Positions 1-7,644 of a stretch of DNA of 64,000 bases are shown here, in pieces. The translations under genes and the position numbers were made by a program. Position 1 is the first letter of the stretch. Every line of letters starts with the position of its first letter. The DNA is from an uncultured Cellulophaga sp. Lineage in GTDB: Bacteria; Bacteroidota; Bacteroidia; Flavobacteriales; Flavobacteriaceae. Where the stretch lies: contig CANLOV010000007.1 of NCBI GenBank assembly GCA_947492955.1, forward strand, positions 124,001-188,000, written 5' to 3'. Below the pieces are notes generated by a model that was not told the origin of the DNA, did no database searches, and worked only from the letters and a program-made list of their open reading frames with translations.

Positions 1-398
1 ATCAAATGGTCTAGTACATTAATATCAAAAAGAGCAGCTGCTTTTTTAATTTTTTCTGTGATTTTTTTATCCGCTTCACTAGGAAGTAATTTTCCCGATG
101 GATGATTATGAGTAAGAATTATTCCAACCGATAATGTTTTTAATACAACCGCAAATAATATCCGTAGATCAATCATAGTTCCCGTAATTCCACCTTGGGA
201 AAGTTGATAAATACCTTTTACCTTGTTACTATTGTTTAAAAGAACAACCTTAAATGATTCTTGTAGTTCAATAGTATTTTTGTTCCAATGTTGGTATAAT
301 AATTCACCTGCATCCTGCGATGAACTTATCTTTTTCCAAAAAGGGGATGTTACACGTTCTTTGTAACTAATCTGTATTTCGTTAACTTTATCTTTCAT
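1..398 (-). CDS. RadC-like JAB-domain protein (partial, C-terminus beyond window)
   Basis: The reading frame starts at an ATG at 396-398 and runs off the left edge, giving about 132 residues. It carries the RadC/JAB metalloprotease-fold motif: THNHPSGKLLPSEAD, with the paired His and the downstream Ser/Asp used for zinc binding in JAB proteins. The N-terminal helix-hairpin-helix region of full-length RadC is absent, so this is the short RadC type that is common on Bacteroidota mobile elements; its biochemical role is not established. It lies 76 bp downstream of ssb on the same strand. Together the two suggest an integrated or conjugative element extending left of the window. Family assignment is secure, the mobile-element link is inference. 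Confidence 0.85.
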   Translation of the reverse strand, partial: MKDKVNEIQISYKERVTSPFWKKISSSQDAGELLYQHWNKNTIELQESFKVVLLNNSNKVKGIYQLSQGGITGTMIDLRILFAVVLKTLSVGIILTHNHPSGKLLPSEADKKITEKIKKAAALFDINVLDHL

Positions 399-474
399 TG
401 TTTTTTCTTTATAGGATTGATAATGAAAAAGAGGGCAGAACTTTCGACAGAGATGCCCTCTTTATTTTTTTGGT

Positions 475-810
475 TTACTTACTACCAAAAAGCAATATTT
501 CACTTGCTTCAACTTCGGTAACATAGCGTTGATTCCCATCATCGGTGGTGTAAGTCTTTGTTTTTAATTTTCCCACTACTCCAATTTCTTTGCCTTTGGT
601 AACATACTTTTCAATAATATCGGCTGTCTTGCCCCAAGCTACCACTGTGTGCCAATTAGTATCTGTTTGTTTTTCTCCATTTGCATCCTTGTAATTCTCG
701 TTCGTGGCTAATGAAAAACGAGCAACTTTTTTACCGCTTTCAAGATTTGTAATCGTTGGTTTTTGTCCAACGTTTCCAATTAACTGTACATAATTCTTAA
801 TTGTACTCAT
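475..810 (-). CDS. ssb: Single-stranded DNA-binding protein, short form
   Basis: This 111-residue protein is an OB-fold SSB: the N-terminal NYVQLIGNVGQKP strand, the NTNWHTVVAWGKTAD centre and the GKLKTKTYTTDDGNQRY segment are all characteristic. It coats ssDNA during replication, repair or transfer. It ends directly after the OB fold (ILLFGSK) and lacks the flexible linker and acidic DDxPF-type tail that recruits partners in housekeeping SSBs. Such tail-less SSBs are typical of plasmids and integrative elements in Bacteroidota. It precedes the RadC-like gene on the same strand. The ATG at 808-810 is the natural start, at the beginning of the OB fold. Confidence 0.93.
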   Translation of the reverse strand: MSTIKNYVQLIGNVGQKPTITNLESGKKVARFSLATNENYKDANGEKQTDTNWHTVVAWGKTADIIEKYVTKGKEIGVVGKLKTKTYTTDDGNQRYVTEVEASEILLFGSK

Positions 811-861
811 AACTATAGATTTAAAGATTAATATTCATTTGATTTAAAAGTGATTTACTTA

Positions 862-960
862 TTATATCTGAAGTGTTTTCCTTTTTGATTTTTTAGTTCC
901 ACTTCCTTTTTGGATATTTTGAGATGATTTCATAGTTCGATATTTTGATTTACTTCCCAT
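862..960 (-). CDS. Possible very small basic protein
   Basis: An open frame reads from an ATG at 958-960 (or from 1044 with a poorer N-terminus) and gives about 32 residues rich in Lys, Ser, Thr and Gln (MGSKSKYRTMKSS, ending KSKRKTLQI). It lies just upstream of ssb on the same strand. No family is recognised. The composition would suit a small nucleic-acid-binding protein or the basic tail of a decayed gene, but an ORF this short in AT-rich DNA may be chance. It is listed because it lies among other debris at the element boundary. Confidence 0.2.
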   Translation of the reverse strand: MGSKSKYRTMKSSQNIQKGSGTKKSKRKTLQI

Positions 961-1035
961 AGAGCCTTCGTTGTTACCTTTTTTTGATGCCCCATGTGAT
1001 TCAATATTCAGATTTGATAAGACGTATAAAAAAGA

Positions 1036-1197
1036 GTGAGGCACGAACCTGGTTTATGCCGTAGTTCAAAACTGAATGTTGTTGTTTTGCTGACAAAAAA
1101 AGGTAATGATGGAGGCTCGGTAAGTGAATTAAATGACTATGTGAAGTTTAAAATGGAAGGGATTGGGCTAAATATTAATAAAACTCCTATTTATTAG
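1036..1197 (+). pseudogene. Gene fragment, C-terminal piece of an unknown protein
   Basis: A 53-codon frame with no ATG start, entering after an in-frame TAA and readable from a GTG at 1036, encodes protein-like sequence (KLNVVVLLTKKGNDGG, then ELNDYVKFKMEGIG) and ends in TAG at 1195-1197. Composition and codon use look coding, but there is no plausible full-length gene upstream, so it is best explained as the surviving 3' end of a disrupted gene. The family is not recognised. It lies between the RadC/SSB genes and the structured sequence at 1430-1570. Confidence 0.3.
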
Positions 1198-1429
1198 ACT
1201 TAATTCACGATTTTGATTTAGGGATGAAGTGTTCCTTTCTAGCATAGTCAGAGAGGGTTAACGAAATGGAAAGATGAAATTTAGGATTATGTCTAAGGCC
1301 TAAGTAAGGAATTACTTTGCCTATAATGAAGAGTAACGAAAGGAAATGTGCTGATTGGGTTATATACTAATTAGTCTAAACTAGACTAAACAGTACCTAA
1401 TTTCAGAGTTTTAGTTAAGCTATTGTTAA

Positions 1430-1486
1430 AAAGGGGCTAATTCGGGGTCACTAAATTTTTAGACCTCTTAGAAGCCCTTTAAAAGC
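1430..1486. repeat. Imperfect inverted repeat / stable hairpin
   Basis: AAAGGGGCT on the left pairs with AGCCCTTT on the right, and an inner GGGGTC pairs with GACCTC, leaving a small AT-rich loop. The arms are much richer in GC than the surroundings. It could be a structured RNA, an element end or a recombination site; nothing in the sequence decides between these. Confidence 0.45.
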
Positions 1487-1530
1487 TAATAAAATAGAGA
1501 TTTTGGATAGTTCCTCTTTCTCCGCTGATA

Positions 1531-1569
1531 AAAACCTTAACTATCTATTATAGATATTGTTAAGGTTTT
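1531..1569 (+). terminator. Rho-independent terminator with no clear gene upstream
   Basis: AAAACCTTAAC (1531-1541) pairs with GTTAAGGTTTT (1559-1569), with an inner TATCTA/TAGATA stem, followed by TTTGTTTT. No intact plus-strand gene precedes it in the window. The bases just before it read CTCTTTCTCCGCT, like the 3' end of a tRNA-Ser, so it may be the former terminator of a tRNA gene. Confidence 0.7.
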
Positions 1570-1664
1570 TTGTTTTAAATTACTTCTCTTGTTCTTTATA
1601 TATACTAAAACTTTAAAATAGCTTTTTAATAAATTACTAGATATAAGGATATTTTGTGTACTAT

Positions 1665-1707
1665 GTATACCTTAAAAGAAAATTATTAATTTGCGTATAC
1701 TTTAAAA
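1665..1707 (+). promoter_or_regulatory. Pair of direct repeats upstream of the TPR-AraC gene
   Basis: GTATACCTTAAAA at 1665-1677 and GTATACTTTAAAA at 1695-1707 are 30 bp apart, close to three helical turns, and the second ends 9 bp before the start codon at 1717. Repeats in phase on one face of the helix are typical operator geometry. Autoregulation by the AraC-type protein encoded next to it is a reasonable inference, unproven. Confidence 0.35.
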
Positions 1708-1716
1708 TCATTTTTA

Positions 1717-3315
1717 ATGGTAAGGCTAATAGTATTCTTTTCATCCTTCTTATTCTTTTTTACTCCGGTTAATTCTCAAGAGAAAGAAAATGATATTGAC
1801 AATTCTGCTAAAAAAAGAATAGAACAGCTTATTACATTACAAGAGAAATATTTCACCCTTGGAGTTTTTAAAACATTTAAAGCTTATACAGATTCCATAA
1901 TAACTCTATCAAAAAAACATAACTTAAAAGAAGCCGAGATAGATGCTATTATTAAGTTAGGAGTATACTACAAAAAAACAAATACTTACGAACAATCTTT
2001 ACCTTATTACTTACAGGCATTAGAACTTACAAAGAGTTTAGCCCAAAACAATGAGAAGCAAACTACTATTTTAATTAATTTAGGAAACTTATATAACCAA
2101 ATTGGTTACCATAACAAAGCAATAAATGTATTTAATAAAGCTAAGAGTAATATAGACCAAATTAGCAAACCAGATGAATATAAATTTGCCATATACATTG
2201 GATTATCAGAAGCAGTTTCTGCAAACAAAAACTTTAAAGAATCATTAGAGTATTTAAATAAAGCCAAAGAAATAGCTGAAGGTATACAACGCAATGATAT
2301 GCTTATTTTCGTTTATAATACTTTAGGTAATAATTATTTACAATTACATAAATATGAAGAATCTTTAGCTTATAGTAAAAAATCCGAAGCGCTTTATAAT
2401 CAGGGGCAATCTATAGAAAATAGAACCTTAAGTTTGTACATTATGGGAGCCTCTTTAGTGGGGTTAAAAAAATACAGCGATGCCATTCTACCATTGCAAA
2501 TGGCTCAAGTAACTGCTTTTACAAACGATTATCTAAAAATTCAGATGAATACGCACAAACAATTAGCAAAAGCATTTGAAAAAATTGGTGATTTAAAAAA
2601 AGCTAATCAACAACAAAAAGGTTATATAAATACACAACAAAAATACTTACTGTCATTATCTAAAGCTAAAAGATTAGAAGTAGAAAAAGATTTGAAGCAA
2701 CAAAAAGCAGTAGTACATAATCGAGGGAAATTTATTTTACTAGGCATTTTTGTAATTTTTATATTATTGGGACTACTTCTCCTTTTTATAAAGAAGAAAA
2801 AGAAAGCACAATTAGAAGCTGTTCAATTAAAAGAAAATCAAATTTTATTAAAAGATGAGAATGAAGCTCTTAAAACAAAAATATATAAGCTTACCCAACA
2901 AAAAACAGTAGTAACTACAGATGCTAATAAAATAAACTCAGGAGTTAAAAAATCAACCTTAAACCAAAAGGAAAGAGAGAAATACATACAGCATATATTG
3001 GATTTTATGGAAAAAGAAGAGCCCTATCTAGACCATGAAATTAACCAATACAATATTGCTAAAAAACTAGATATGAGTGTACACTTATTTTCTGAAGTTT
3101 TAAATGTATGCTTTGAAAAAAACTTTAATAACTTTATTAATCTTTATCGGGTAGATAAAGCCAAACAGTTAATGAAAAATCCAAAATATAACCATTATAA
3201 AGTACTTGCCATTGGTTATGAAGCTGGTTTCCCCAGTAAAACATCGTTCTACAGAGTATTTAAACAACTGGTAGAACAAACGCCATCCGAATATCGCCAA
3301 AAGCAATCGGCATAA
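1717..3315 (+). CDS. TPR-containing membrane AraC-family regulator
   Basis: This 532-residue protein has an N-terminal signal or anchor (MVRLIVFFSSFLFFFTP), then TPR-like helical repeats from about 60 to 320 (motifs such as YEQSLPYYLQALEL and LGNLYNQIGYHNKAI). One transmembrane helix follows at about 340-362, flanked by a Lys cluster. A short coiled coil comes next, and a C-terminal AraC-type double helix-turn-helix spans about 420-530 (NIAKKLDMSVHLFSEVLN, then VLAIGYEAGFPSKTSFYRVFK). The likely topology is TPR sensor outside, DNA-binding domain inside. Flavobacteria have many such hybrids; their ligands are mostly unknown. It is the first gene before the accessory array and could regulate it. 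Direct repeats lie in its promoter region. Confidence 0.9.
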   Translation: MVRLIVFFSSFLFFFTPVNSQEKENDIDNSAKKRIEQLITLQEKYFTLGVFKTFKAYTDSIITLSKKHNLKEAEIDAIIKLGVYYKKTNTYEQSLPYYLQALELTKSLAQNNEKQTTILINLGNLYNQIGYHNKAINVFNKAKSNIDQISKPDEYKFAIYIGLSEAVSANKNFKESLEYLNKAKEIAEGIQRNDMLIFVYNTLGNNYLQLHKYEESLAYSKKSEALYNQGQSIENRTLSLYIMGASLVGLKKYSDAILPLQMAQVTAFTNDYLKIQMNTHKQLAKAFEKIGDLKKANQQQKGYINTQQKYLLSLSKAKRLEVEKDLKQQKAVVHNRGKFILLGIFVIFILLGLLLLFIKKKKKAQLEAVQLKENQILLKDENEALKTKIYKLTQQKTVVTTDANKINSGVKKSTLNQKEREKYIQHILDFMEKEEPYLDHEINQYNIAKKLDMSVHLFSEVLNVCFEKNFNNFINLYRVDKAKQLMKNPKYNHYKVLAIGYEAGFPSKTSFYRVFKQLVEQTPSEYRQKQSA

Positions 3316-3442
3316 GGCTTCACAATATACATTACTATACTACTACCCTACCTAAATACTGCTAAGATTATATAAGTAGCTTATTATTAGGAGTGCCAGA
3401 TTATAGTTTGAACCGTTTTTAACATTATTCTTAGCTATTTTT

Positions 3443-3594
3443 ATGAATAATAATAAAATGAGATTTAAAAAAATAATAAGTGATGTTCTATTTTTATTAT
3501 AGTATTAATAGGTTTTTGGTTTATAGATATAGTGGCAATTGTAAATAATTCATTTTTAGAACACATCATATTTATAATCATACTAGTTTTTTAA
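3443..3594 (+). pseudogene. Frameshifted two-helix small membrane protein
   Basis: From the ATG at 3443 the frame reads a basic N-terminus (MNNNKMRFKKIISDV) and then meets TAG. One frame over, the sequence continues as hydrophobic helices (FIIVLIGFWFIDIVAIV, then HIIFIIILVF) ending in TAA at 3592-3594. The total length, 152 bp, is not a multiple of three. The layout, a basic start followed by two membrane helices, matches the next two small genes, so this looks like a decayed paralogue. A sequencing error is the alternative. Confidence 0.4.
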
Positions 3595-3612
3595 TCATAA
3601 AAAATAAAATTT

Positions 3613-3793
3613 ATGGTAAATAAGAAACAAGAGAAGTTAAAAAATAGGACGTCGTGTGCTTTCTTTTTCCTTTGTCATCATTGGATTTATAATATTTGGC
3701 ATCATTATTTGTGCTCAAAGTATTATTGAAATTATTGTTTTATTAATAGGATTTTTCATAGTTGTATTTCTAGAAAATCAATTACATGATTAA
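3613..3793 (+). pseudogene. Frameshifted two-helix small membrane protein, second copy
   Basis: The ATG at 3613 opens a basic N-terminus (MVNKKQEKLKN). After a run of six A's the protein-like frame shifts and continues as RRVLSFSFVIIGFIIFGIII and then EIIVLLIGFFIVVFLENQ, ending at TAA 3791-3793. The length of 181 bp is 3n+1, so one extra base in the A-run would explain it. Its end overlaps the ATG of the intact relative at 3786. Architecture is the same as that gene, which supports a degraded paralogue, or a phase-variable one if the A-run slips. Confidence 0.5.
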
Positions 3794-3995
3794 TACTAAA
3801 CTAAAAAGAAGAGAGAAAATGCAAAAACGAAAAAAAACAATTGAAAATGTTCTTATTTCTATTATAGCGATAGGAGGTTTTATAGGTTATGGTTGTATTA
3901 TAATTTTTGCAAGCAAGGCCGTATTTTTTGCTTTTACAATTGCCATAATTGTTATTGCTATTGCTCTACTTATAGCTAAAGAGAATAAAGAGTAA
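3786..3995 (+). CDS. Small two-helix membrane protein
   Basis: A 69-residue protein with a strongly basic N-terminus (about 20 residues, KLKRREKMQKRKK) followed by two hydrophobic segments at about 24-45 and 47-65 and a short charged tail (AKENKE). It is predicted to be an inner-membrane hairpin with the basic end in the cytoplasm. It overlaps the end of a frameshifted look-alike upstream, and a second one lies before that, so it appears to be the intact member of a small tandem family. No named family is recognised. A role as an immunity protein to a membrane-active toxin is possible but only inferred from the neighbourhood. Confidence 0.6.
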   Translation: MINTKLKRREKMQKRKKTIENVLISIIAIGGFIGYGCIIIFASKAVFFAFTIAIIVIAIALLIAKENKE

Positions 3996-4020
3996 GTTTA
4001 AACCCAAAGAGTTATTAAAA

Positions 4021-4443
4021 ATGACTAAAACCGAAAAATTTATTATAGAAATTAAAGCCATTAAAGAGCAATTAAATATGCTCCAAAATAAATATGCCGA
4101 ATTGTATACAGATTATGAAGGTGATGCGTTTGATGATCAAACTAAATACGCAGCAGAATTTGAAAACCTAACGCTATTAGTAACACACGAATTATCGAGT
4201 CAAATTAGCTTTGGAGTTTCTAATCTACAAACACTTTCAAAACTCATTATTTTTAGAAAAAAACACAAAGAGTTTAGTCATGAAGAGTTAATTTCCATAA
4301 TAGATAAAAATATAAATGCTAAAGAGAAATTAGAACTATTAAAAGCTAAAAACATAGATGAGATAAAAACAGAATGGAATCGCATTTTTAAAAATATAAG
4401 TTATGAAAAACTTTGTGAGAAGCTACGATTAGAAACATCTTAA
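4021..4443 (+). CDS. Hypothetical protein, first of the eleven-gene array
   Basis: A 140-residue soluble, helical, mildly acidic protein with no signal peptide or membrane segment. The N-terminal 35 residues look like a coiled-coil helix (KFIIEIKAIKEQLNMLQNKY). A short acidic stretch YTDYEGDAFDDQ follows, and the C-terminal half is helical and Lys-rich. I do not recognise a family. It begins 25 bp after the small membrane protein and is followed 23 bp later by the next array gene, so it probably shares a transcript. Size, composition and context fit an immunity protein of a polymorphic toxin; this is inference. Confidence 0.65.
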   Translation: MTKTEKFIIEIKAIKEQLNMLQNKYAELYTDYEGDAFDDQTKYAAEFENLTLLVTHELSSQISFGVSNLQTLSKLIIFRKKHKEFSHEELISIIDKNINAKEKLELLKAKNIDEIKTEWNRIFKNISYEKLCEKLRLETS

Positions 4444-4466
4444 AAGTAAATACAAGCTATATTAGA

Positions 4467-4934
4467 ATGAACAGCATCATAAACATCCAAATTGTTAAAA
4501 ACAGTAAAGGAGGGCATGAAGATTTATTGTTTGAAATTCCTGAATTAGGGATTAAAAAAAGCTTGGACACCTACTATTTTATAGTAGCTATGGAGTCTAA
4601 AAAACAACCATATCAAGTCAAAAATGCAGTAGCAGAACTTGTTTCGTTTTGGAATAAAAAACTAACAGAAATGACCAATGGAGCCGCTATTTATTTACCT
4701 ATCGATTTTTCTGACCAATATACAGGATGTTTAAAAGTAGAAAAAAGCAACAGTTTAAAATTAACTTATGGGTATTCTATGCAAGAAGGGCATAGCATAA
4801 ACCCAATGAATCCAATTTATTTTTACAACACTGTAACCGATTTTAAACCAGAGCATGGAAAATCATTAATTGTAAACCAAACAGCATTTAAAAAATGCTT
4901 AACAGCGTTGATTGTTAAATTAGAGAAAGTATAA
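4467..4934 (+). CDS. Hypothetical protein, immunity-like
   Basis: A 155-residue soluble protein with mixed alpha/beta character and no targeting signals. Recognisable blocks are a beta-hairpin start (IINIQIVKNSKGGHEDLLFEIP), a central helix (VAELVSFWNKKLTEMTNGAA) followed by PIDFSDQYTG, and a Tyr/Asn-rich loop (NPMNPIYFYNTVTDF). It resembles the single-domain immunity proteins that neutralise effector toxins, but I cannot name the family. It lies 23 bp after the previous gene and 41 bp before the next, all on the plus strand. Confidence 0.65.
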   Translation: MNSIINIQIVKNSKGGHEDLLFEIPELGIKKSLDTYYFIVAMESKKQPYQVKNAVAELVSFWNKKLTEMTNGAAIYLPIDFSDQYTGCLKVEKSNSLKLTYGYSMQEGHSINPMNPIYFYNTVTDFKPEHGKSLIVNQTAFKKCLTALIVKLEKV

Positions 4935-4975
4935 AATAACGCATAATTGATTTTTTAAGGTTTATAAATCTCAAA

Positions 4976-5362
4976 ATGAAAATACAAGAATTAGAACAAG
5001 GCATTGTAATCACCAATTTTTTAGCAGCTGCAGATGGTGGAAGTTTATTATTTAACTGTTTAACAAAACAACATAAAGAATTTAATTTACTTTTTACCCA
5101 ATATTCAATTCTTGATTATCTTAAACCAGAAATGTTACCTGGTAGAATATATTTCAATGAAAAAATTATCGAGTTAAAATCTAAGGAAGAAAAAATTATT
5201 CTGAAAGCAATAAAAAAATTTACAATAACTCAAGAGCTAAAAAAAATGGATATTGAAATAGAACAATATTTAAATGATACATTTAAACATTTATGCTCAT
5301 TTTTTGAGTCTGATAAAGCTATTGAGATTAAGAAAAAAATAGATAATAGAAAAGAACAATAA
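4976..5362 (+). CDS. Hypothetical protein, array member
   Basis: A 128-residue cytoplasmic protein. The N-terminal half is beta-rich (IQELEQGIVITNFLAAADGG) and the C-terminal half is a Lys/Glu-rich helical region that may form a coiled coil (KKFTITQELKKMDIEIEQYL, ending KKKIDNRKEQ). No catalytic motif is seen. It starts 41 bp after the previous gene and ends 8 bp before the next one, which makes co-transcription likely. Function unknown; grouped with the immunity-like array on context only. Confidence 0.6.
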   Translation: MKIQELEQGIVITNFLAAADGGSLLFNCLTKQHKEFNLLFTQYSILDYLKPEMLPGRIYFNEKIIELKSKEEKIILKAIKKFTITQELKKMDIEIEQYLNDTFKHLCSFFESDKAIEIKKKIDNRKEQ

Positions 5363-5370
5363 TTATTAGA

Positions 5371-5952
5371 ATGAGCACCCTAAGAAATATAATAGCCGAA
5401 TTTAAGAAAAATAAAGATGAAAAAATTCTAGATCATTACAAGTTTGTACCTAATGGAAAAACTGGATATGGAGAAGCTTTTGACCTTAATTATTGGAGCA
5501 GAAAAGACTTAGTTTTCGAATTGTATAATAGTTATGACAAAACAGATAGACCCTTGCTAAAATGGATACTGAAAGAAGAATTAAAAGGTTTTGAAATTGA
5601 CTTACCAATATATCTGCTAGATATTGCTTCTTTTATGCTATATAAAAAAATGGAAATAAATGATGTGTATAGTTTATATGATGCCAAGTTTGGAGCAGGT
5701 AGCGATCACCAAGCAATTATTGACATAGAGTTAATCTTTGGTATTGAAATTGAAAAAACTAAGGAATTCCTTAGAACAGAGCCAACGAACCAGATAGTTA
5801 ATAGCGAAATTTTAGCAACGATAGCTAATTATCAAAATAACCCAAACGCTAGATTTAAGACTAGAGATGAATACATTACATTTTATGAAACCATAAAAAT
5901 TAAAAACATACAAGAAGATATTCTTTATTTTGAAAAGGAAGTAAGAATATAA
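5371..5952 (+). CDS. Hypothetical protein, array member
   Basis: A 193-residue soluble protein. The start region has a conserved-looking block, PNGKTGYGEAFDLNYWSRKD, followed by helices (LLKWILKEELKGFEIDLPIY) and a loop rich in Gly and Asp (YDAKFGAGSDHQAI). No signal peptide, membrane helix or recognised active site. The start codon is 8 bp after the stop of the previous gene. I do not recognise the family. The compact helical fold and position in the array suggest an immunity protein, without direct evidence. Confidence 0.62.
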   Translation: MSTLRNIIAEFKKNKDEKILDHYKFVPNGKTGYGEAFDLNYWSRKDLVFELYNSYDKTDRPLLKWILKEELKGFEIDLPIYLLDIASFMLYKKMEINDVYSLYDAKFGAGSDHQAIIDIELIFGIEIEKTKEFLRTEPTNQIVNSEILATIANYQNNPNARFKTRDEYITFYETIKIKNIQEDILYFEKEVRI

Positions 5953-5974
5953 ATAAACGAAATAAGAAAATACA

Positions 5975-6538
5975 ATGTGTAGATACGGAATGACAATATA
6001 CAAACCACACTTGGCTTGTTTTACTTGTAGAAAAACTTTTAAAAGAAAACTACTTAAAGATATTGTTGATGGATATAACAAAAACACTAATGAGACACCT
6101 GCAAGATGTCCAGAATGTAACGGTATAATGGCTGATATGGGATTAGACTTTGAATCTCCCAAGAAAAATGACATGAAAGCTTGGAAACATATAGAAATGC
6201 TTTATAAAGTAGACATAACATTCCATTCTTGCGGATGTACAGGTCCAGGATATATACCAAAAGATAAAGAAGAATTAATTGCGTATTTTTTAACAATTAA
6301 AGATGTTTATTTAAAAAACCAGCACTTTTGGGCAAGAAGAAAAGAAAAACCAGAAACGCAAAGTGATATAGCCAAAGACAAATATCAAAATAGAGAATTT
6401 CTGTACCAAATTCCTAAAGAAATAAAAAAAGGAACAAAAAACAAACCTGAATACGATGCCAATAAAGCACAAAAATATTGGGGTAAAAAAATTGCTGATA
6501 TTCAACATAAAATTAAAACAATAACTAATACTATATAA
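5975..6538 (+). CDS. Zinc-ribbon protein of a widespread Bacteroidota family, array member
   Basis: A 187-residue cytoplasmic protein. CFTC (Cys15, Cys18) and CPEC (Cys45, Cys48) form a likely zinc ribbon, and an extra CGC (Cys86, Cys88) lies in the block FHSCGCTGPGYIP. The segment around 50-65 (IMADMGLDFESPKKND) is, from memory, strongly conserved in a family of uncharacterised proteins found across Bacteroidota and other phyla, often in clusters of small orphan genes. The C-terminal 80 residues are charged and helical. The function is unknown; no nuclease or ligase motif is visible. It lies 22 bp after the previous gene. Confidence 0.75.
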   Translation: MCRYGMTIYKPHLACFTCRKTFKRKLLKDIVDGYNKNTNETPARCPECNGIMADMGLDFESPKKNDMKAWKHIEMLYKVDITFHSCGCTGPGYIPKDKEELIAYFLTIKDVYLKNQHFWARRKEKPETQSDIAKDKYQNREFLYQIPKEIKKGTKNKPEYDANKAQKYWGKKIADIQHKIKTITNTI

Positions 6539-6592
6539 TCACTTTTTACTAAAACTAAAAGCTGAACACAATTATTAATTAGGTACAGAATA

Positions 6593-7105
6593 ATGAAAAA
6601 AACAATACTAAAAATGTGTTTAAAATGCAAAAATGAACAAGAAGTTAGTATATCCCAAAAAACGGAAAGCTTAACAGTTAATCATAACAAAACACTTAAG
6701 GTAAAATGTCCGAAATGTTCTAATATAAAATTCGCTATTAGTTACAAAAAAATAGTTCCTTTAGATTTTGAACTACTTAAAGAATGGTCATTACATCAAA
6801 ATCTATTTTTAATGCCACAAGATGAAGAACTATTTTTAGCAGATGAACCATACTTAGATATCATTTTACAAGTTCTTGACATTGTAAATACTCTTGAAAC
6901 AAAAAGAAATATATTGTTAGTAGCACTTTGTATTATTGTTTATGATAATACAATTGAAAGCAACCTAAAGAAAGATAATAATTTAAAAAACAGAGTAATT
7001 AAGGAATTAAACAAAAGAAAAGACAAATTAAAATTGGCAGAATATGCTGTAGATAACTATATAAAAGAAGTTGTTTACCCTTTGTTAGCGATAAAAAAAA
7101 GCTAA
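6593..7105 (+). CDS. Zinc-ribbon hypothetical protein, array member
   Basis: A 170-residue soluble protein whose first 50 residues contain CLKC (Cys9, Cys12) and CPKC (Cys39, Cys42), the spacing of a treble-clef or zinc-ribbon knuckle pair. The remainder is helical, with no enzymatic motif, and the C-terminal part is Lys-rich. It begins 54 bp after the previous array gene and ends 4 bp before the next one, so translation of the two is probably coupled. The family is not recognised. Confidence 0.65.
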   Translation: MKKTILKMCLKCKNEQEVSISQKTESLTVNHNKTLKVKCPKCSNIKFAISYKKIVPLDFELLKEWSLHQNLFLMPQDEELFLADEPYLDIILQVLDIVNTLETKRNILLVALCIIVYDNTIESNLKKDNNLKNRVIKELNKRKDKLKLAEYAVDNYIKEVVYPLLAIKKS

Positions 7106-7109
7106 AACA

Positions 7110-7598
7110 ATGAATAAGACAGATGAATTTATAACCAAAACAAAAGTTCTTAAAAATTCCATTGATTTACTTAATCAATTTTTTCAAATATTAGGAGAAT
7201 TTAATCCTGCAGTAATAGACATAAAAATTTCTTCTAAAGAGAAAATAGATGTAGAAACTGTTACTGCTAACTATCCAAAAGAATTTTATAATGTAAAAAC
7301 CGTAAAAATTGATAATATAGAAGATCAATTAACAGAAAATTTCAATTGGCTAAAAACACATATAATACAATACGGAGCAGCAGATTTTCTTAAAAAACCT
7401 CACAATTCTTTCAATAAAGATTGTTTTGATAAACTATTAGATAATATTCGGTTACAGGTACTAAGCTATAGCAAAAATTATAACAACAAAGGTATAGAAG
7501 TTTTAGCAGACTCTAGAGATGGTTCATATTATAGAGATCTATTGATACATGGAGAAAATAAATCGCTCTTAATCTATTTTGCGAACGTTATTCATTAA
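7110..7598 (+). CDS. Hypothetical protein, array member
   Basis: A 162-residue cytoplasmic protein without signal, membrane helix or Cys clusters. The first 25 residues form a helix (KVLKNSIDLLNQFFQIL). The middle is beta-rich (AVIDIKISSKEKIDVETVTA) and the end carries the block VLADSRDGSYYRDLLIHGEN. It starts 4 bp after the stop of the zinc-ribbon gene. I do not recognise a family. Placement and size fit the immunity-like array. Confidence 0.6.
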   Translation: MNKTDEFITKTKVLKNSIDLLNQFFQILGEFNPAVIDIKISSKEKIDVETVTANYPKEFYNVKTVKIDNIEDQLTENFNWLKTHIIQYGAADFLKKPHNSFNKDCFDKLLDNIRLQVLSYSKNYNNKGIEVLADSRDGSYYRDLLIHGENKSLLIYFANVIH

Positions 7599-7644
7599 AA
7601 TAAGTGTAAACCGTTAGTACAAAAATTCATAAATACCATCCAAA

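Larger units (their letters stand above)
1198..1716. other. Intergenic region with inverted repeat, terminator and direct repeats
   Basis: No gene is convincing here. The stretch holds a long imperfect inverted repeat at 1430-1486, a short segment around 1512-1526 that resembles the 3' end of a tRNA-Ser, a strong hairpin terminator at 1531-1569, and two copies of a GTATACyTTAAAA element at 1665 and 1695, just before the TPR-AraC gene. It is probably the boundary between an integrated element on the left and the accessory locus on the right; that reading is inference. Confidence 0.45.

Noticed and set aside
1500-1530. Complete tRNA-Ser gene
   Set aside because: Only the last bases resemble a tRNA-Ser 3' end; there is no matching acceptor 5' strand, anticodon arm or T-loop.
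5812-6508. Minus-strand ORFs opposite the array genes (for example 5812-6174, 6087-6296, 6311-6508)
   Set aside because: Phe/Leu/Ile-rich products typical of antisense reading of Lys-rich genes in AT-rich DNA; no start context or conserved motif.
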